Positions 16,394 through 26,754 are shown, numbered from the stretch's first letter. The stretch: 64,000 bases of DNA from Siderastrea radians (GCA_964017195.1 OZ024894.1:31770388-31834387), one strand, 5' to 3'. Made by a program: numbers and translations. The notes: generated from the sequence alone by a model not told the origin.

Positions 16394-16999
16394 ATGGATA
16401 AATTAATCCAATACTACAAGGGAGAATTGACCGAGAATGCTCAGTTGACAAAAGCAGCCAAGTTGGCCGCGGAAAAACACGTGTTGTTGAATTCTGGGTT
16501 AACTCCACCTATTATCAATGCCAAAACGAAACCATTGAGTCAAGAGCTGATGAAGCTTACCAAACGCATTCGTCAATTTCCCGGTGGAGTTGGACCCGGT
16601 GGTCAAGGTGGGATTCCTGGTGAAGACGAGGAAGAAGGCGATTTGGTAACAGGGCCTGTTGAACAATGGCTAAAGCAAATGATAAAAGGAACCCCCTCAA
16701 CACCCAAACCCACAATTGCTTCACCGTCTAAAAAAGGCAAAGCTGCTTCAACAAGCCGAATTCCTGTTAGAGTAAAAGCGGAGGGCATTCAAAAAAGGTT
16801 ATCCGATATTCGGGAAAGACGAAAAGCTTTGCTGGAATCCATTGACAACATTGGAAAAGGCAAAGGTAAAGGCAAAGGCAAAGGCAAAGGCAAAGGACCT
16901 AGTAGAGAACTTGAAAAGTTGAAACCCTTACCAGATTGGGAAGATTGGGCCAAACGCAAAAAGTTGAGGCGCAAGTTGGATTACAACGATAGTGATTAA
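16394..16999 (+). CDS. virion/scaffold-like protein with GK repeat
   Basis: 201 residues. The N-terminus is helical (MDKLIQYYKGELTENAQLTK), then a Gly/Pro-rich linker (FPGGVGPGGQGGIPGEDEEE), a Lys/Thr/Pro-rich stretch and, near residues 154-167, seven GK dipeptides encoded by a 6-bp DNA repeat (about 16856-16893). The end is charged with DWEDWAKRKKLRRK. The composition suggests a disordered scaffold or DNA-binding virion protein. The next gene starts 6 nt after its stop. Not otherwise recognised. Confidence 0.5.
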   Translation: MDKLIQYYKGELTENAQLTKAAKLAAEKHVLLNSGLTPPIINAKTKPLSQELMKLTKRIRQFPGGVGPGGQGGIPGEDEEEGDLVTGPVEQWLKQMIKGTPSTPKPTIASPSKKGKAASTSRIPVRVKAEGIQKRLSDIRERRKALLESIDNIGKGKGKGKGKGKGKGPSRELEKLKPLPDWEDWAKRKKLRRKLDYNDSD

Positions 17000-17005
17000 A
17001 AAAAC

Positions 17006-17389
17006 ATGGGAGCAAGAAAGAGAAAAGCCCAACCACCGACCAGACGAAAAGGAATCAAACGAAAAAGAAGTCAAAAAGGATGGGGATTTGATATTCAAAA
17101 ATGGCTTGCCAAAACAGGCATGGAATTTCATTGGCCTGGATATCAATACATGGGGCCCGGTACACATTTGGCCAAACGTTTGAAACGAGGAGATCCCGGC
17201 ATCAACCGATTGGACAAGATTGCCAAGCAGCACGACATTGACTACAGCAAAGCGGGACACAATTTGGAAGCCAAATGGAAAGCAGACGCCAAAATGATCA
17301 AGGCCATTGACCGTCTACCCGGTAGAAAAACATTAACGGAGCGCATTGTCAAAAAAATAATGCAAGTCAAAAAACGTTTGAAAATGTAA
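17006..17389 (+). CDS. PLA2: parvovirus-type phospholipase A2
   Basis: 127 residues. A basic N-terminus (KRKAQPPTRRKGIKRKR) could carry a nuclear signal. The calcium loop is YMGPGT at residues 48-53, and the catalytic pair is H76-D77 in HDIDY, exactly as in the VP1-type secreted PLA2 of parvoviruses and the small PLA2 of adintoviruses. The linking KRGDPGINRLDKIAKQ matches the same fold. Such enzymes cut sn-2 acyl chains and help particles leave endosomes. Here it is a separate small gene at the end of the virion block. The frame is intact. Confidence 0.9.
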   Translation: MGARKRKAQPPTRRKGIKRKRSQKGWGFDIQKWLAKTGMEFHWPGYQYMGPGTHLAKRLKRGDPGINRLDKIAKQHDIDYSKAGHNLEAKWKADAKMIKAIDRLPGRKTLTERIVKKIMQVKKRLKM

Positions 17390-17412
17390 ACTCTTTTTTT
17401 TATTATTGTTGT

Positions 17413-17418
17413 CATTAA
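17413..17418 (+). terminator. possible polyadenylation signal after PLA2
   Basis: ATTAAA 24 nt after the PLA2 stop, a common variant signal. It would end the plus-strand virion transcripts, convergent with the minus-strand unit whose signal is at 17577-17582. Confidence 0.4.
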
Positions 17419-17564
17419 AAAGTATTTAAAACACATTCATGCCTCCTCAGCCGTGTCTGCTTTAGTGGGATAAGGTATGGGTTTTTTCCCAGGATAACAC
17501 TGTCACGGAGAAACCCAACGATAGGGCATCCACTCGAACTAGTTAAAGAACAACAAACAAACAT

Positions 17565-17660
17565 TCATTTCAACACTTTATTGTAGTTGAATACAATGTT
17601 ACAACAGTTGCACTCGCAATTCCTATCACTACAGTTACAGCATCTACATTGGGCATACAT
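17565..17660 (-). CDS. Cys-rich miniprotein
   Basis: 31 residues from the ATG at 17660: MYAQCRCCNC followed by SDRNCECNCC. Eight Cys lie within 16 residues, another Cys precedes the Met in frame (GCKM), and the frame continues from the preceding module's stop at 17705-17703. It could be a metallothionein-like or knottin-like tail reached by splicing, or a short independent ORF. A polyadenylation signal on the same strand overlaps its end at 17582-17577. Confidence 0.35.
   Translation of the reverse strand: MYAQCRCCNCSDRNCECNCCNIVFNYNKVLK
17577..17582 (-). terminator. minus-strand polyadenylation signal
   Basis: AATAAA on the minus strand (tttatt on plus), just before the stop of the Cys-rich ORF. 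It closes the minus-strand unit that begins near 19291 and faces the plus-strand PLA2 gene. Confidence 0.6.
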
Positions 17661-17702
17661 TTTACAGCCAGTCAACTTTTCCCACTCAACTCTTTTACCT
17701 CT

Positions 17703-19291
17703 TCATCCACGCCTTTCTAAAACACTCCTAATTCCTATTCCTTTGATACCCACTCCTTGAATAATACCTTCATACTTTTTCCAAAAATTGGCTTCTTTAG
17801 AAATATGTTTCGGGGAACACATACAAATAGATATGCCAAATTCCATTTGTTGGTGCACCTGAAAAATTAATAAAACAAACTTTTCTTAACAGCATGTTTT
17901 CTTAATCTCAGCAACTTGGCGCGTCTCAAAGTTTGCAAAAACTTGACATAACAATGGGAACATTCAGTGCGATGCCAACTCACGGAAGAGGTCATCTGTA
18001 AATGAACCTGCGGAGGACAATTGAAGTGGACGCTCACAACCAAAACATAACTTCAACAAGCGTTTCAAAATTAACATCTTTGTTGAGAATGAAAAATTAC
18101 GTTGAAATTTCAATTCACATGGCAAACAACGAAAACAGTGCCACTTTGGAGAATTCTTCATTTCGTCTTGCACCTGAAAAAATACATTTTTAAAGTTCGC
18201 AGTCAAACATTACATCATTTCATTCTCGAAGTCAGCCAATACTTAAAACAAGGCATCCATTTGTATGTGAACCTAAAAAGAACAAGTAGTGTCTTCTAAA
18301 AACGATCTTTATGTTTTAAACGTATAATAATGATGAATAATATTGAATGAAAAAGCAGTCCATCTGAACGTGGACCTGAAAACGATAAGAAACAAGTTCG
18401 TTTACTTTTCAAATACACTCTCATCATGTGTACTACGTTTTAAACTTACAATCTGCCATGTCGGTTAATGTGGAATAATACGAGAAATTCTGTTTATTTT
18501 TATAAATGTGTCTAAACCTAAAGTAACACTGATGACACTTAGAGTAATGCCAATCGAGTAAGAAGTCCATCTGAACGTGGACCTGAAAACGCTCATGAAC
18601 ACTCATGACACTCATGACACACTCATGACACTCATGACCTGAACACTCTGATCATGTGTACTACGTTTTAAACTTACAATCTGCCATGTCGGATAATGTG
18701 GAATAATACGAGAAATTCTGTTTATTTTTATAAATGTGTCTAAACCTAAAGTAACACTGATGACACTTAGAGTAATGCCAATGGAGTAAGAAGTCCATCT
18801 GAACGTGGACCTGAAAACGCTCATGAACACTCATGACACTCATGACACACTCATGACACTCATGACCTGAACACTCTCATCATGTGTACTACGTTTTAAA
18901 CTTACAATCTGCCATGTCGGATAATGTGGAATAATACGAGAGATTCTGTTTATTTTTATAAATGTGTCTAAGCCTAAAGTAACACTGATGACACTTAGAG
19001 TAATGCCAATCGAGTAAGAAGTCCATCTGAACGTGGACCTTAAAACGATAAGAAACAAGTTCGTTTACTTTTCAAATACACTCTCATCATGCGTACAATA
19101 GCCATTTGTTTTTTCCACCGTTGAAATTTACAATAAAAATCAATTTCACATCGAACACAACTAAAGCGATGCCACTTTTCCTTTGTCATTTGGGTCATCA
19201 CCTGAAAAGATCATCACAAATCCTTTTCAGTAATCGAGTAGATGCCAACAGGTGAAAGTTTCTCTCTCAAGATCTCGTCCGCTCGGGACAT
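17703..19291 (-). CDS. minus-strand unit with nine tandem W-H-C-C modules
   Basis: A minus TATA box (TATAAAAG, 19328-19321) precedes an ATG at 19291 (MSRADEILREKLSP, open to 19214). Below it are nine modules, each opening right after a T-rich AG acceptor-like site and in the same reading phase: 19201-19040, 19038-18889, 18810-18661, 18582-18433, 18375-18316, 18272-18243, 18173-17964, 18007-17867, 17858-17703. Each begins Val, has Met at residue 5 (usually VHxQM) and has its own stop. Six contain W-H-x3-C-x2-C (WHRFSCVRC, WHYSKCHQC three times, WHCFRCLPC, WHRTECSHC); the fifth and sixth stop before the motif, and the ninth has ICMC instead. This looks like a promoter plus first exon with a choice of terminal exons, or a tandem gene array. 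The zinc-knuckle reading is inferred. Confidence 0.5.
18433..19058. repeat. three tandem copies of a ~228-bp unit
   Basis: Copies begin near 18433, 18661 and 18889, and each contains one WHYSKCHQC module on the minus strand. They differ by a few bases (for example tcgagtaag versus tggagtaag). Between copies lie short actcatgac repeats. Near-identity indicates recent duplication compared with the other modules. Confidence 0.9.
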
Positions 19292-19320
19292 CGTCTGAAT
19301 TCACCTTCTTTCGCTCTCTC

Positions 19321-19328
19321 CTTTTATA
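19321..19328 (-). promoter_or_regulatory. minus-strand TATA box
   Basis: TATAAAAG read on the minus strand, 30 bases before the ATG at 19291. It would start the module unit and puts a promoter on each side of the E-box/D-box region. Confidence 0.55.
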
Positions 19329-19391
19329 ACGCCAATGTCTCAACTCGCAATGAATTACGGGGAATTATATAACCGGGTTATATAACAATAA

Positions 19392-19714
19392 CACGTGAAA
19401 ATACACGTTTATAGGGGTACCCCCTCCCCTCATTATGTAACTAAAACCAGCACGTGTTGTGTTTCACGTGTTCAACCGTTATGTAATTCAAAAGTCACTT
19501 ATGTAATTCAACAAAACCATCACGTGTTGTGTTTCACGTGAAAGACTCATGTGAAAATACACGTTTATAGGGGTACCCCTCCCCTCATTATGTAACTAAA
19601 ACCAGCACGTGTTGTGTAATTCAAAAAGTCACTGTTATGTAATTCAACAAAACCATTACGTGTTGTGTTTCACGTGAAAGACTCAAATTATGTAATCTAA
19701 ATAAAAATCACGTG
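19392..19714. promoter_or_regulatory. E-box/D-box array, bidirectional control region
   Basis: Eight perfect CACGTG E-boxes start at 19392, 19451, 19465, 19521, 19535, 19606, 19671 and 19709. Six TTATGTAA sites start at 19433, 19479, 19499, 19588, 19635 and 19688; five of the six fit the full PAR-bZIP consensus RTTAYGTAAY. Part of the region is a duplicate (about 19391-19470 and 19553-19620). It lies between the minus TATA at 19321 and the PolB gene at 19776, and a TTTAAAAG at 19730 may serve as its TATA. E-boxes bind bHLH factors (USF, MYC, CLOCK types) and D-boxes bind PAR-bZIP/NFIL3 factors. Confidence 0.75.
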
Positions 19715-19775
19715 GTATGAAAAAAAGGGTTTAAAAGAAGCGATCTCGGTTCGTTTCATTACAATTTGCCTCAAC

Positions 19776-22700
19776 ATGGCAAACCAACTACCTAAAGATG
19801 TTGGTGAAAATGTTGAAAGAAACTATGAGACTCACTTAGCGTCCCTCGGTTTAGACCTCAGTGATTCGGACGATGATTTAATTTGTTATGAAACAATGAC
19901 TGAAAGCGATGAAGAGGATAATGCATTGTGCAATGAAGCCATGGACAACTTTGAGCGCCAGCGTGCATTTCAATCACGTCTCATTCAACAGAGCGGCGGG
20001 GCAATGAATACGCGTTCAACGGGGTCATTTGAATTCGAGCTTGAACCCTACGTGGATAGAAAAAGCATTCACATGGGGGTTCGTGAGAGACATTTCAATA
20101 CGCGTTTAAGACAAACAGGCAACTTTGTGGACACTCCTCAATTGGTTCCAGCACTGCAAGATGGTTTGAGGCGTGCTGTCAATCGTGTCTTAGCAACGAC
20201 ACCCGATTTACATGACCGAGATCGTCTCTATTTTACATTAAGTTCCAATCGATTAACATCCAATTTTCAAGGTTGGGGGTTACGTGCTGGGGAATGGAGA
20301 GAAGGCGGGGATCGACTCGATGGGCTTTTCAATCGATTGAGGGAAGCCCTCAACAGCAATGAGCAATTTGAAATGGATGATTCCTTTCAATTATCCATTA
20401 CTCAAGTCATCTGCCCGCCAGAAGGAAGTGGGGGAAAACGACACCTCAAACCTGGTCACCGACCCATCAGCATTCTCAAGATTTCCAAAAAGTCGATCAT
20501 TCGCATCAATAATGACGACCATCTATGTTGCGCCAGAGCCATTGTCACAGCCAAAGCCAAACTCGACAAACACCCACAATGGGAGTCGATTAGACGAGGA
20601 AGAAAAATACAAAAAGAACTCGCATTGCTTCTCCACCACGAGGCAAACGTCACGCCAGGTCCATGCGGTTATGAGGAACTAACCCAGTTCGGCCATGGGC
20701 CATCTCTCTTTGATTATCGACTCATCCTCGTCGATGCTGATCGCTCATTTCATCGGAAGGCTTTCAGTCCGCCCATGGGTCCCAATGAAAAACGAATCAT
20801 TCTGCTCCATGAAAAAGGACATTACGATGTCATAACAACTCTTACTGGATTTTTCTGTGTGAGTTATGTGTGTGCTCACTGTTTAAAGCCATACAACAAC
20901 GAAGGACGTCATCGATGTCCCACCAACAAGAGTTTTTGTTATGCTTGTCGACAGCAGGGGTGCCCTGATTTCAACGAGGCTTTCCCTCGCGGTCTCAAAG
21001 CCACTCAACGCTGCGATCGTTGTCATCGGGACTTCTTCGGGGACACTTGCTTTCAAGCCCATCGCACGCTCGACCACGTGGGTAAAGTGGCACCCGATCC
21101 TCGACGCACGATCTGTTTCCAAACCCGACGATGTCCTCACTGCTTCAAACTCGAATCGGGTGTCAAAAACAATCAACGACACAAGTGCGGTTTCCTGGAC
21201 TGCCCCTCCTGTCACGAGTACGTGGACATCCACACCCACAAGTGTTTCATTCAGAAAGCCAAGACTCCCCAGGAACAGAAAGAAAAGAAAAGAAAGCGCA
21301 AACGACAGCGTGGGGCCCGAGCCAAACGGGGTGCCGCCGCCGGTCTCCAAACTTGTCGCGCCAACGAAGCAGACCCTTGGAAAGCGACGACGACGACGAC
21401 GACAAGCCCCCTCTTCATGTCTTTTTCGACATCGAAGCCATGCAGCCCCAAGAAAAACACGAAGCCAATTTAGTCATCGCCGAAACAGAATGGGATCCCA
21501 CTCCTTTTCAATTCAAATGGAAACACTGTTTACGAGATTTTCTGGAATGGCTGGATACCTTGACGGAAAACGACACGCGTCCCGTGTTTGTGTTGGCCCA
21601 CAACTTTCAAGGGTACGACGGTTACTTCGTGGTCGCCGAGTACCATGACACCAATCAAATCGTCCAACAGATCCGCAACGGTTGCAAGTTGTTGGAAGCA
21701 CAACACGACTGCATTGGCTTCATCGACTCCATGAGTTTCTTTCAAATGCCTCTCTCGGCCTTTCCCAAAACCTTCGGATTGACCGAAATGAAAAAAGGCT
21801 ACTTTCCCCACAAGTTCAACCTGCCCGAAAATCAATCGTACGTGGGTCCTGTTCCTGCCATCGATTACTACATGCCCGAAAGCATGGCACCCGACGCCCG
21901 CCAAGAGTTTGAAAAGTGGCACAAAGACCAGCGTGACAAGGAAATCGTTTTTGATTTTCAAGAAGAGCTTGTGGCCTATTGCCAATCAGACGTGCGCCTC
22001 CTCAAGGAAGGGTGTCTGACATTCAAACGCTTGTTTGAAGCCAAAACCTCCTTTAACCCTTTCGATCACATCACCATTGCCTTGGCTTGCAACCGAGACC
22101 TGCGGATGAATCGTATGATACCCAAAAGCATTGCCAGCGAACCGGTGAACGGGTGGCGCAATCGTATCAACCAGTCCAAAGCCGCCCTGGAATGGTTAAC
22201 CTGGTGCGACCACGACCTCAGACAAAGGACCCTGAACCGTCTGACGGAGGAAGACTTGGAGGACCACGATCTCATGGCCACTGCTTACCCGCTCCATCCC
22301 CATCCCAACCATCGCGTGTACGTTCAACACAGTGGCAACGGGGGAGAGTATCGCATACCCAACACCCGTTGGTTCGTGGACGGGTATTGCGCTGACACCA
22401 ACACCGTGTACGAATTCAACGGTTGCTTTTGGCACGGTTGCCCCAAGTGCTATCCCGTACGAAACCAAACCCACTTGCGACTTTGTGACCGCACCATGTA
22501 TGACGTCTATGAAAAAATGCAACAAAGAACCCGAGTCCTCCAGGCATGGGGCTACAACGTGGTCGAGATGTGGGAATGCGAGTGGTCCCGTTTGAAAAAA
22601 CAGCAAGAGACCCTCCGCGCTTACACCGACTCACTCGAATTCAGCGAACCCCTCAATCCACGTGACGCCTTCTGCGGGGGACGCACCAATGCTGTCAAGT

Positions 22701-24049
22701 TGTATCACCACGTCACACCCACCCAAAAGATTCACTACATCGATTACACATCTCTGTACCCCTGGGTCAACAAGACGTGCGTTTATCCGAAAGGTCACCC
22801 CACCTTCATCTCTCAGCCCGATGGCACCGACATCCGCAGTTACTTTGGTGTCATCAAATGCAAAGTCATTCCACCTTACGGTCTCTATCACCCCGTGCTA
22901 CCTTTCCGCCATGCTGGAAAACTCACCTTTCCCCTTTGTGCCGCCTGCGTGGAAACAGAAATGGCCAAACCTCTCTTGCAACGATCCGCCCAGTGCCACC
23001 ACTCGGACGACGAGCGCGCGCTGACAGGCACGTGGTGCACCCCCGAGCTCCAAACCGCCGTCGAGTTGGGATATCGCATCGACTACATCTACGAAGTGTG
23101 GCATTTCGAAGAAACCTGTCAGGGGTTGTTCGAAGACTATGTCAACACGTGGCTCAAGATCAAGCAAGAAGCCAGCGGTTGGCCGCATCACGTGGGCAAC
23201 GACGAGGTTAAGCGACGCCAGTACATCAACGAATACTACGAGCACGAGGGCATTCGCCTCGACTACCACCAGATCGACAAAAATCCAGGCCTACGCACGC
23301 TGGCCAAAATGATGCTCAACTCCATGTGGGGCAAGTTTGGTCAGCGTCTGAACAAAACACAAGTACAGTCCTTCGATGACCCCGAAGCGTTTCATCGTTT
23401 CCTCAACAACGACAGCATTGACGTTCGTCACGTCTCCATCATCAACGACCACATGGTGGAAGTCCATTTCCAACACTTCGAGGAGGACATTCCTGTCTCT
23501 CCCAACCTCAACGTCTTCGTGACCTCCTTCACCACCTGTTGGGCACGCAGTCGTCTTTACGAAGCCCTCTGACTCCTCGGAAAACGCGTGTTGTACTTCG
23601 ACACGGATTCCGTCGTTTTCTTAGAAGACACCGACGATCCCCAACAACCTCAACCCGTTCTCGGCGATTACCTGGGTGAGTTCATCAACGAATTAGACGA
23701 CGACGACACCATTGTCGAATTCGTGTCGGCGGGCCCCAAGAATTATGGGTACAAAACCAAGCAAGGCAAAGTCGAATGCAAAGTCCGCGGTTTCCGCCTC
23801 AACAGCGAGGGCAAGACTCAATTAAACTACGAGGTCATGCGCCAAAATGTGTTGGACGAAATTCAGAAACCTCTGGACCAACCCCGACAAAGACAAGTCA
23901 TCAAAACACATCACATTGTCCGTGACGCCCAACACTATGAACTTTACACCCATCCTGAATACAAGCGTTATCAACTCGTGTTCAACAAAAGAGTGATTGA
24001 CCCCGTCACTTTTGAGACTTATCCTTACGGATATCAAGCTCCTGTTTAA
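19776..24049 (+). pseudogene. pPolB: protein-primed DNA polymerase B, broken
   Basis: It would replicate the element by protein priming. The first frame (19776-21473) has an acidic N-terminus and a Cys/His-rich region (CAHCLKPY, CYACRQQGC, CDRCH, CPHCF, CPSCHEY). The polymerase continues in the -1 frame from about 21386 after a (GAC)n run. It then shows Exo I FFDIEA (~21422), Exo II HNFQGYDGYF (~21599), Exo III YCQSDV (~21977), an endonuclease-like insert EFNGCFWHGCPKC (~22412), PolA YTSLYPW (~22745) and PolB MMLNSMWGKFGQ (~23309). An in-frame TGA at 23570-23572 precedes PolC YFDTDS (23594-23611); the same frame is then open to 24049. With both breaks, no full polymerase is expected. The domain set is typical of Polintons. 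Confidence 0.93.
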
Positions 24050-24480
24050 ACACAAACTTTGAACTTTCAACATTGAACACTCGAACATGGACATGCGTAT
24101 GGGGTTCATACGTTCTACTCTTCTTGTATTTTTTGATTGATTAAAAATGTTTTTTTAAATTTTTGTTCTTGTTGCTATGACTCCACCCGTGACGTCTTTC
24201 CCCTCAGCCTCGACCTGAGACCCATCCACCTGATCACGAGGCCCATCACGTGTTTCCGGACTTGATCACGAGGCCCGTGACGTGTTTCCGGTCCACCTCG
24301 ACTTGATCACGAGGCCCGTTTCCGCTCCACCTCGACTTCTATGCAAATGAGCCTTGTGACGTCACCCACCACGACCGCAAAGCATTCTGACCTATACTAG
24401 CCCATATTACTACTGACTTTTATACAGGTTTTACTTAACAAAGCGTAAAATAACTCTAGACAAGATTGGTTGTTGGTATC
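24050..24480. repeat. region after PolB with tandem GATCACGAGGCCC repeats
   Basis: No gene. Between 24230 and 24340, three copies of TGATCACGAGGCCC are joined by ACGTGTTTCCGG and CCACCTCGACTT blocks. One CACGTG (24246) and a CRE-like GTGACGTCAC (~24356) are present. This may be the right subterminal region of the Polinton, but no inverted partner was found at the left side. Confidence 0.6.
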
Positions 24481-24500
24481 TATGAACATTTATGCAAACC

Positions 24501-24640
24501 GCCACATTGATTGGGTTTTTATACAAAACGTCCCTTACGTGAAAGAAAACATTATTTAGATCTTGGAGATAAACCCTACACAAGCATCATAACTTATTTG
24601 CCTTTTTCGAACAACGTGTTGAAGAAAGGTTGCGTCATGG
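24501..24640 (+). promoter_or_regulatory. promoter plus 5' exon block, copy 1
   Basis: The block from the CCACATTGATTGGG region to CATG|gtaagaa is matched, at lower identity, by 54891-55028. Both share CCAC(A/T)TTxATTGG, GTTTTTATA.AAAAC, GTGTTGAAGAAA and a GTAAG splice donor at the same end. The pair looks like the TATA-bearing promoter and a non-coding first exon of duplicated genes. The downstream gene is not seen in either case. Confidence 0.4.
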
Positions 24641-24649
24641 TAAGAAATA

Positions 24650-26750
24650 TCGGAGTTTTTAAAAGGCCACGCAATTTTAATAGGACATTGACGACCTCTT
24701 TAGTTTCACTAACTGGCTCAAGGCCGTCGAGGTTGTAATTCGCCTTCATAACGTCTTGTATCTTTTCCAGCATAAAATTATCATTGTAAAAAAAAGGCTA
24801 CATATTCCACTGGTGCGATGATTCTGAAATTATTCTCCCATTTCGCCGAGAGAATAACTAAAAGTGCTCTCTGGAATTTATAGGCCCAAATATCTTCAAA
24901 TTAGTACCATATTTAAGCTTACTTGTCAATGGACCGAGGTATACACACGACAAGTGTAAATCGACTCACGAAAGAAAATACAAGGCATCCAAAAAAAAAA
25001 AAAGAAAGAAAAAACAACTATCCGCGGCCTCTCGTAGAATTGTTGTAAATACAGAGTTTGCATGATTGAGAGTTCAAACATGCTTTATTTTCGTCAAGGC
25101 GGCCGTCAGTAAGGCTGTGCGCTTACGGCAGTAATTCCACTCGCAGAGTTTCTGATTCACTTTGAAAATGACCAGTCTTCTTGAAAATACGCTATCCGGA
25201 TTTGATATATCCGGATATTAGTAGTTAGTATTCTTATATATTTATGTTCTTCTATATATATATTTTAGTTAAGAATTTTTATATTTTATGGTTTTTATCA
25301 CTGATGTAAATTTTTTAATCGATTTTAAATATTACCATTACGTTGTAAAACGCCATGAGCCCTTGGATATGTAGAAGTGCTTTCTATTATTATTATTATT
25401 ATTATTATTAGTAGTATTATTATTACTATTATTACTATTATTATTATTATTATTATCATTGAGCGCCTGTAACAAACACAGATTTAACTTTTTTATTATT
25501 GCTATTACCGTTACAGCTGTTGTTTGTTTTTTCTCACTAGTATGTCTTTGTATTGGCGTTTCAATAAAACTGTCATTGGCGAGAGGAAAAGATGCAACAA
25601 AGCTGTATAGTTTTTCTGCCGAAAACCGATTAATACTAGAAATACGTGACTCGCAGAACCTCGCGAAGCTCGGAGAAGGGTGTACTTTGAACTAAGCGAT
25701 GGGGTGGGGGAGAGATCGTATTTCTGGTTGAACTGAAAATCTGGAAGGAAAGCAAGGTGTTTTTGTCGGAGGAGGGGTGGGTGTCGCCACAATGGTACCT
25801 AAATTGTGAGTTTTGACATTCTCGTTCGTAATGGCTTGTATTTAACTTATATCCTATCGACCGTCATCCTAAAATCAAATACATGGAAACTGGGTACGAG
25901 TATTGAATAACTCTATGGGACTGGGTACGAAAAGACCCTCAGCCCCTCTCCCTCCCACACCTCTCTTTATTATTCTGACAGAAGGAAAATAGGTCTCAGA
26001 GAGGATATATAATATTGTGGACTTGTTGTCCAGGCCAATAGCAGTGGTGTTTCTGTTTATTTTGGTTCGGTAAGAGGAAGTTTATCAGAAATGTAGGTGA
26101 CTTCTCCTGTCTCAAATTCTAGTGTTGAACTTCTTGAGTCCTATCCCTTAACTGGGTATTGAGAAATGTTAATAATTGTTGAAAAAATTCACTATTTCCC
26201 TTGAATGGATGAGTAAGCAGGAGTCTACTACCGCTGATGAGTGAGGCTGTCAAAAAAATAACGACTCATTGTAGGTACAGTTGCATTTAAACAATTTATT
26301 TTTCTCAAAAATAGCAATGAGACTAATACAGAATAATGGCAAGCAAAGCACAGAGTTTTATACCGATGTACCATAATAGTAAATACACGAAGTAGTAGTG
26401 CAATAACATAATATCCTTAACATTAACCCTTGAAGCAGCAGCGATCAGCATCACTTTTCCCTCCATTATTTAGGATACAAGTCACGAGAATTAAAGTGCC
26501 TATGAAGTGAAAATTGTTTTTGTTTAGTTATAATATTTACCTTTCGAAAAACATAATTCCAAAATTTCAAACGTCTAGCTTTAAAACTAACGATTTTACA
26601 AGCGCTCAAAGTTTGTAATTTTCCCCTAAAAAATGGTCAGGGGATTGGGTCGAGTTTAATCCAAAAATACCGGGCCGTGACGTCACTTGGGTGCCTCGCA
26701 TTTGTTTACGCATTCAAAGTTTCTAGTAATCAAGGAGTGTTTTCAGTACG
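24650..26750. other. non-coding interval
   Basis: No supported gene. A hydrophobic open frame at 25459-25695 begins at TTG and lacks an ATG or a clear splice site, so I leave it out. The interval contains the ATT/GTA microsatellite at 25385-25456 and, near 26503, a copy of the gtgcctatgaag repeat. Confidence 0.5.
25385..25456. repeat. ATT-rich microsatellite
   Basis: Repeated TTA with scattered GTA and CTA variants. Confidence 0.95.
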
Positions 26751-26754
26751 AAAG

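Noticed and set aside
18612..18830. Alternative minus-strand frame MFMSVFRSTF...
   Set aside because: A second frame through the same 228-bp repeat; it does not share the acceptor phase or the Cys motif.
20883..21350. 155-codon minus-strand frame
   Set aside because: Antisense to the PolB zinc region; no motif.
21131..21385. Second-frame N-terminal extension of PolB
   Set aside because: It is a shadow of the first PolB frame; the real zinc-region frame is the one from 19776.
6301..24480. Polinton terminal inverted repeats
   Set aside because: I compared the left region around 5.9-6.5 kb with the inverse of 24.05-24.45 kb and found no convincing match, so none is annotated.
25459..25695. 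Hydrophobic 78-codon frame
   Set aside because: Starts at TTG, with no ATG, splice signal or family match.
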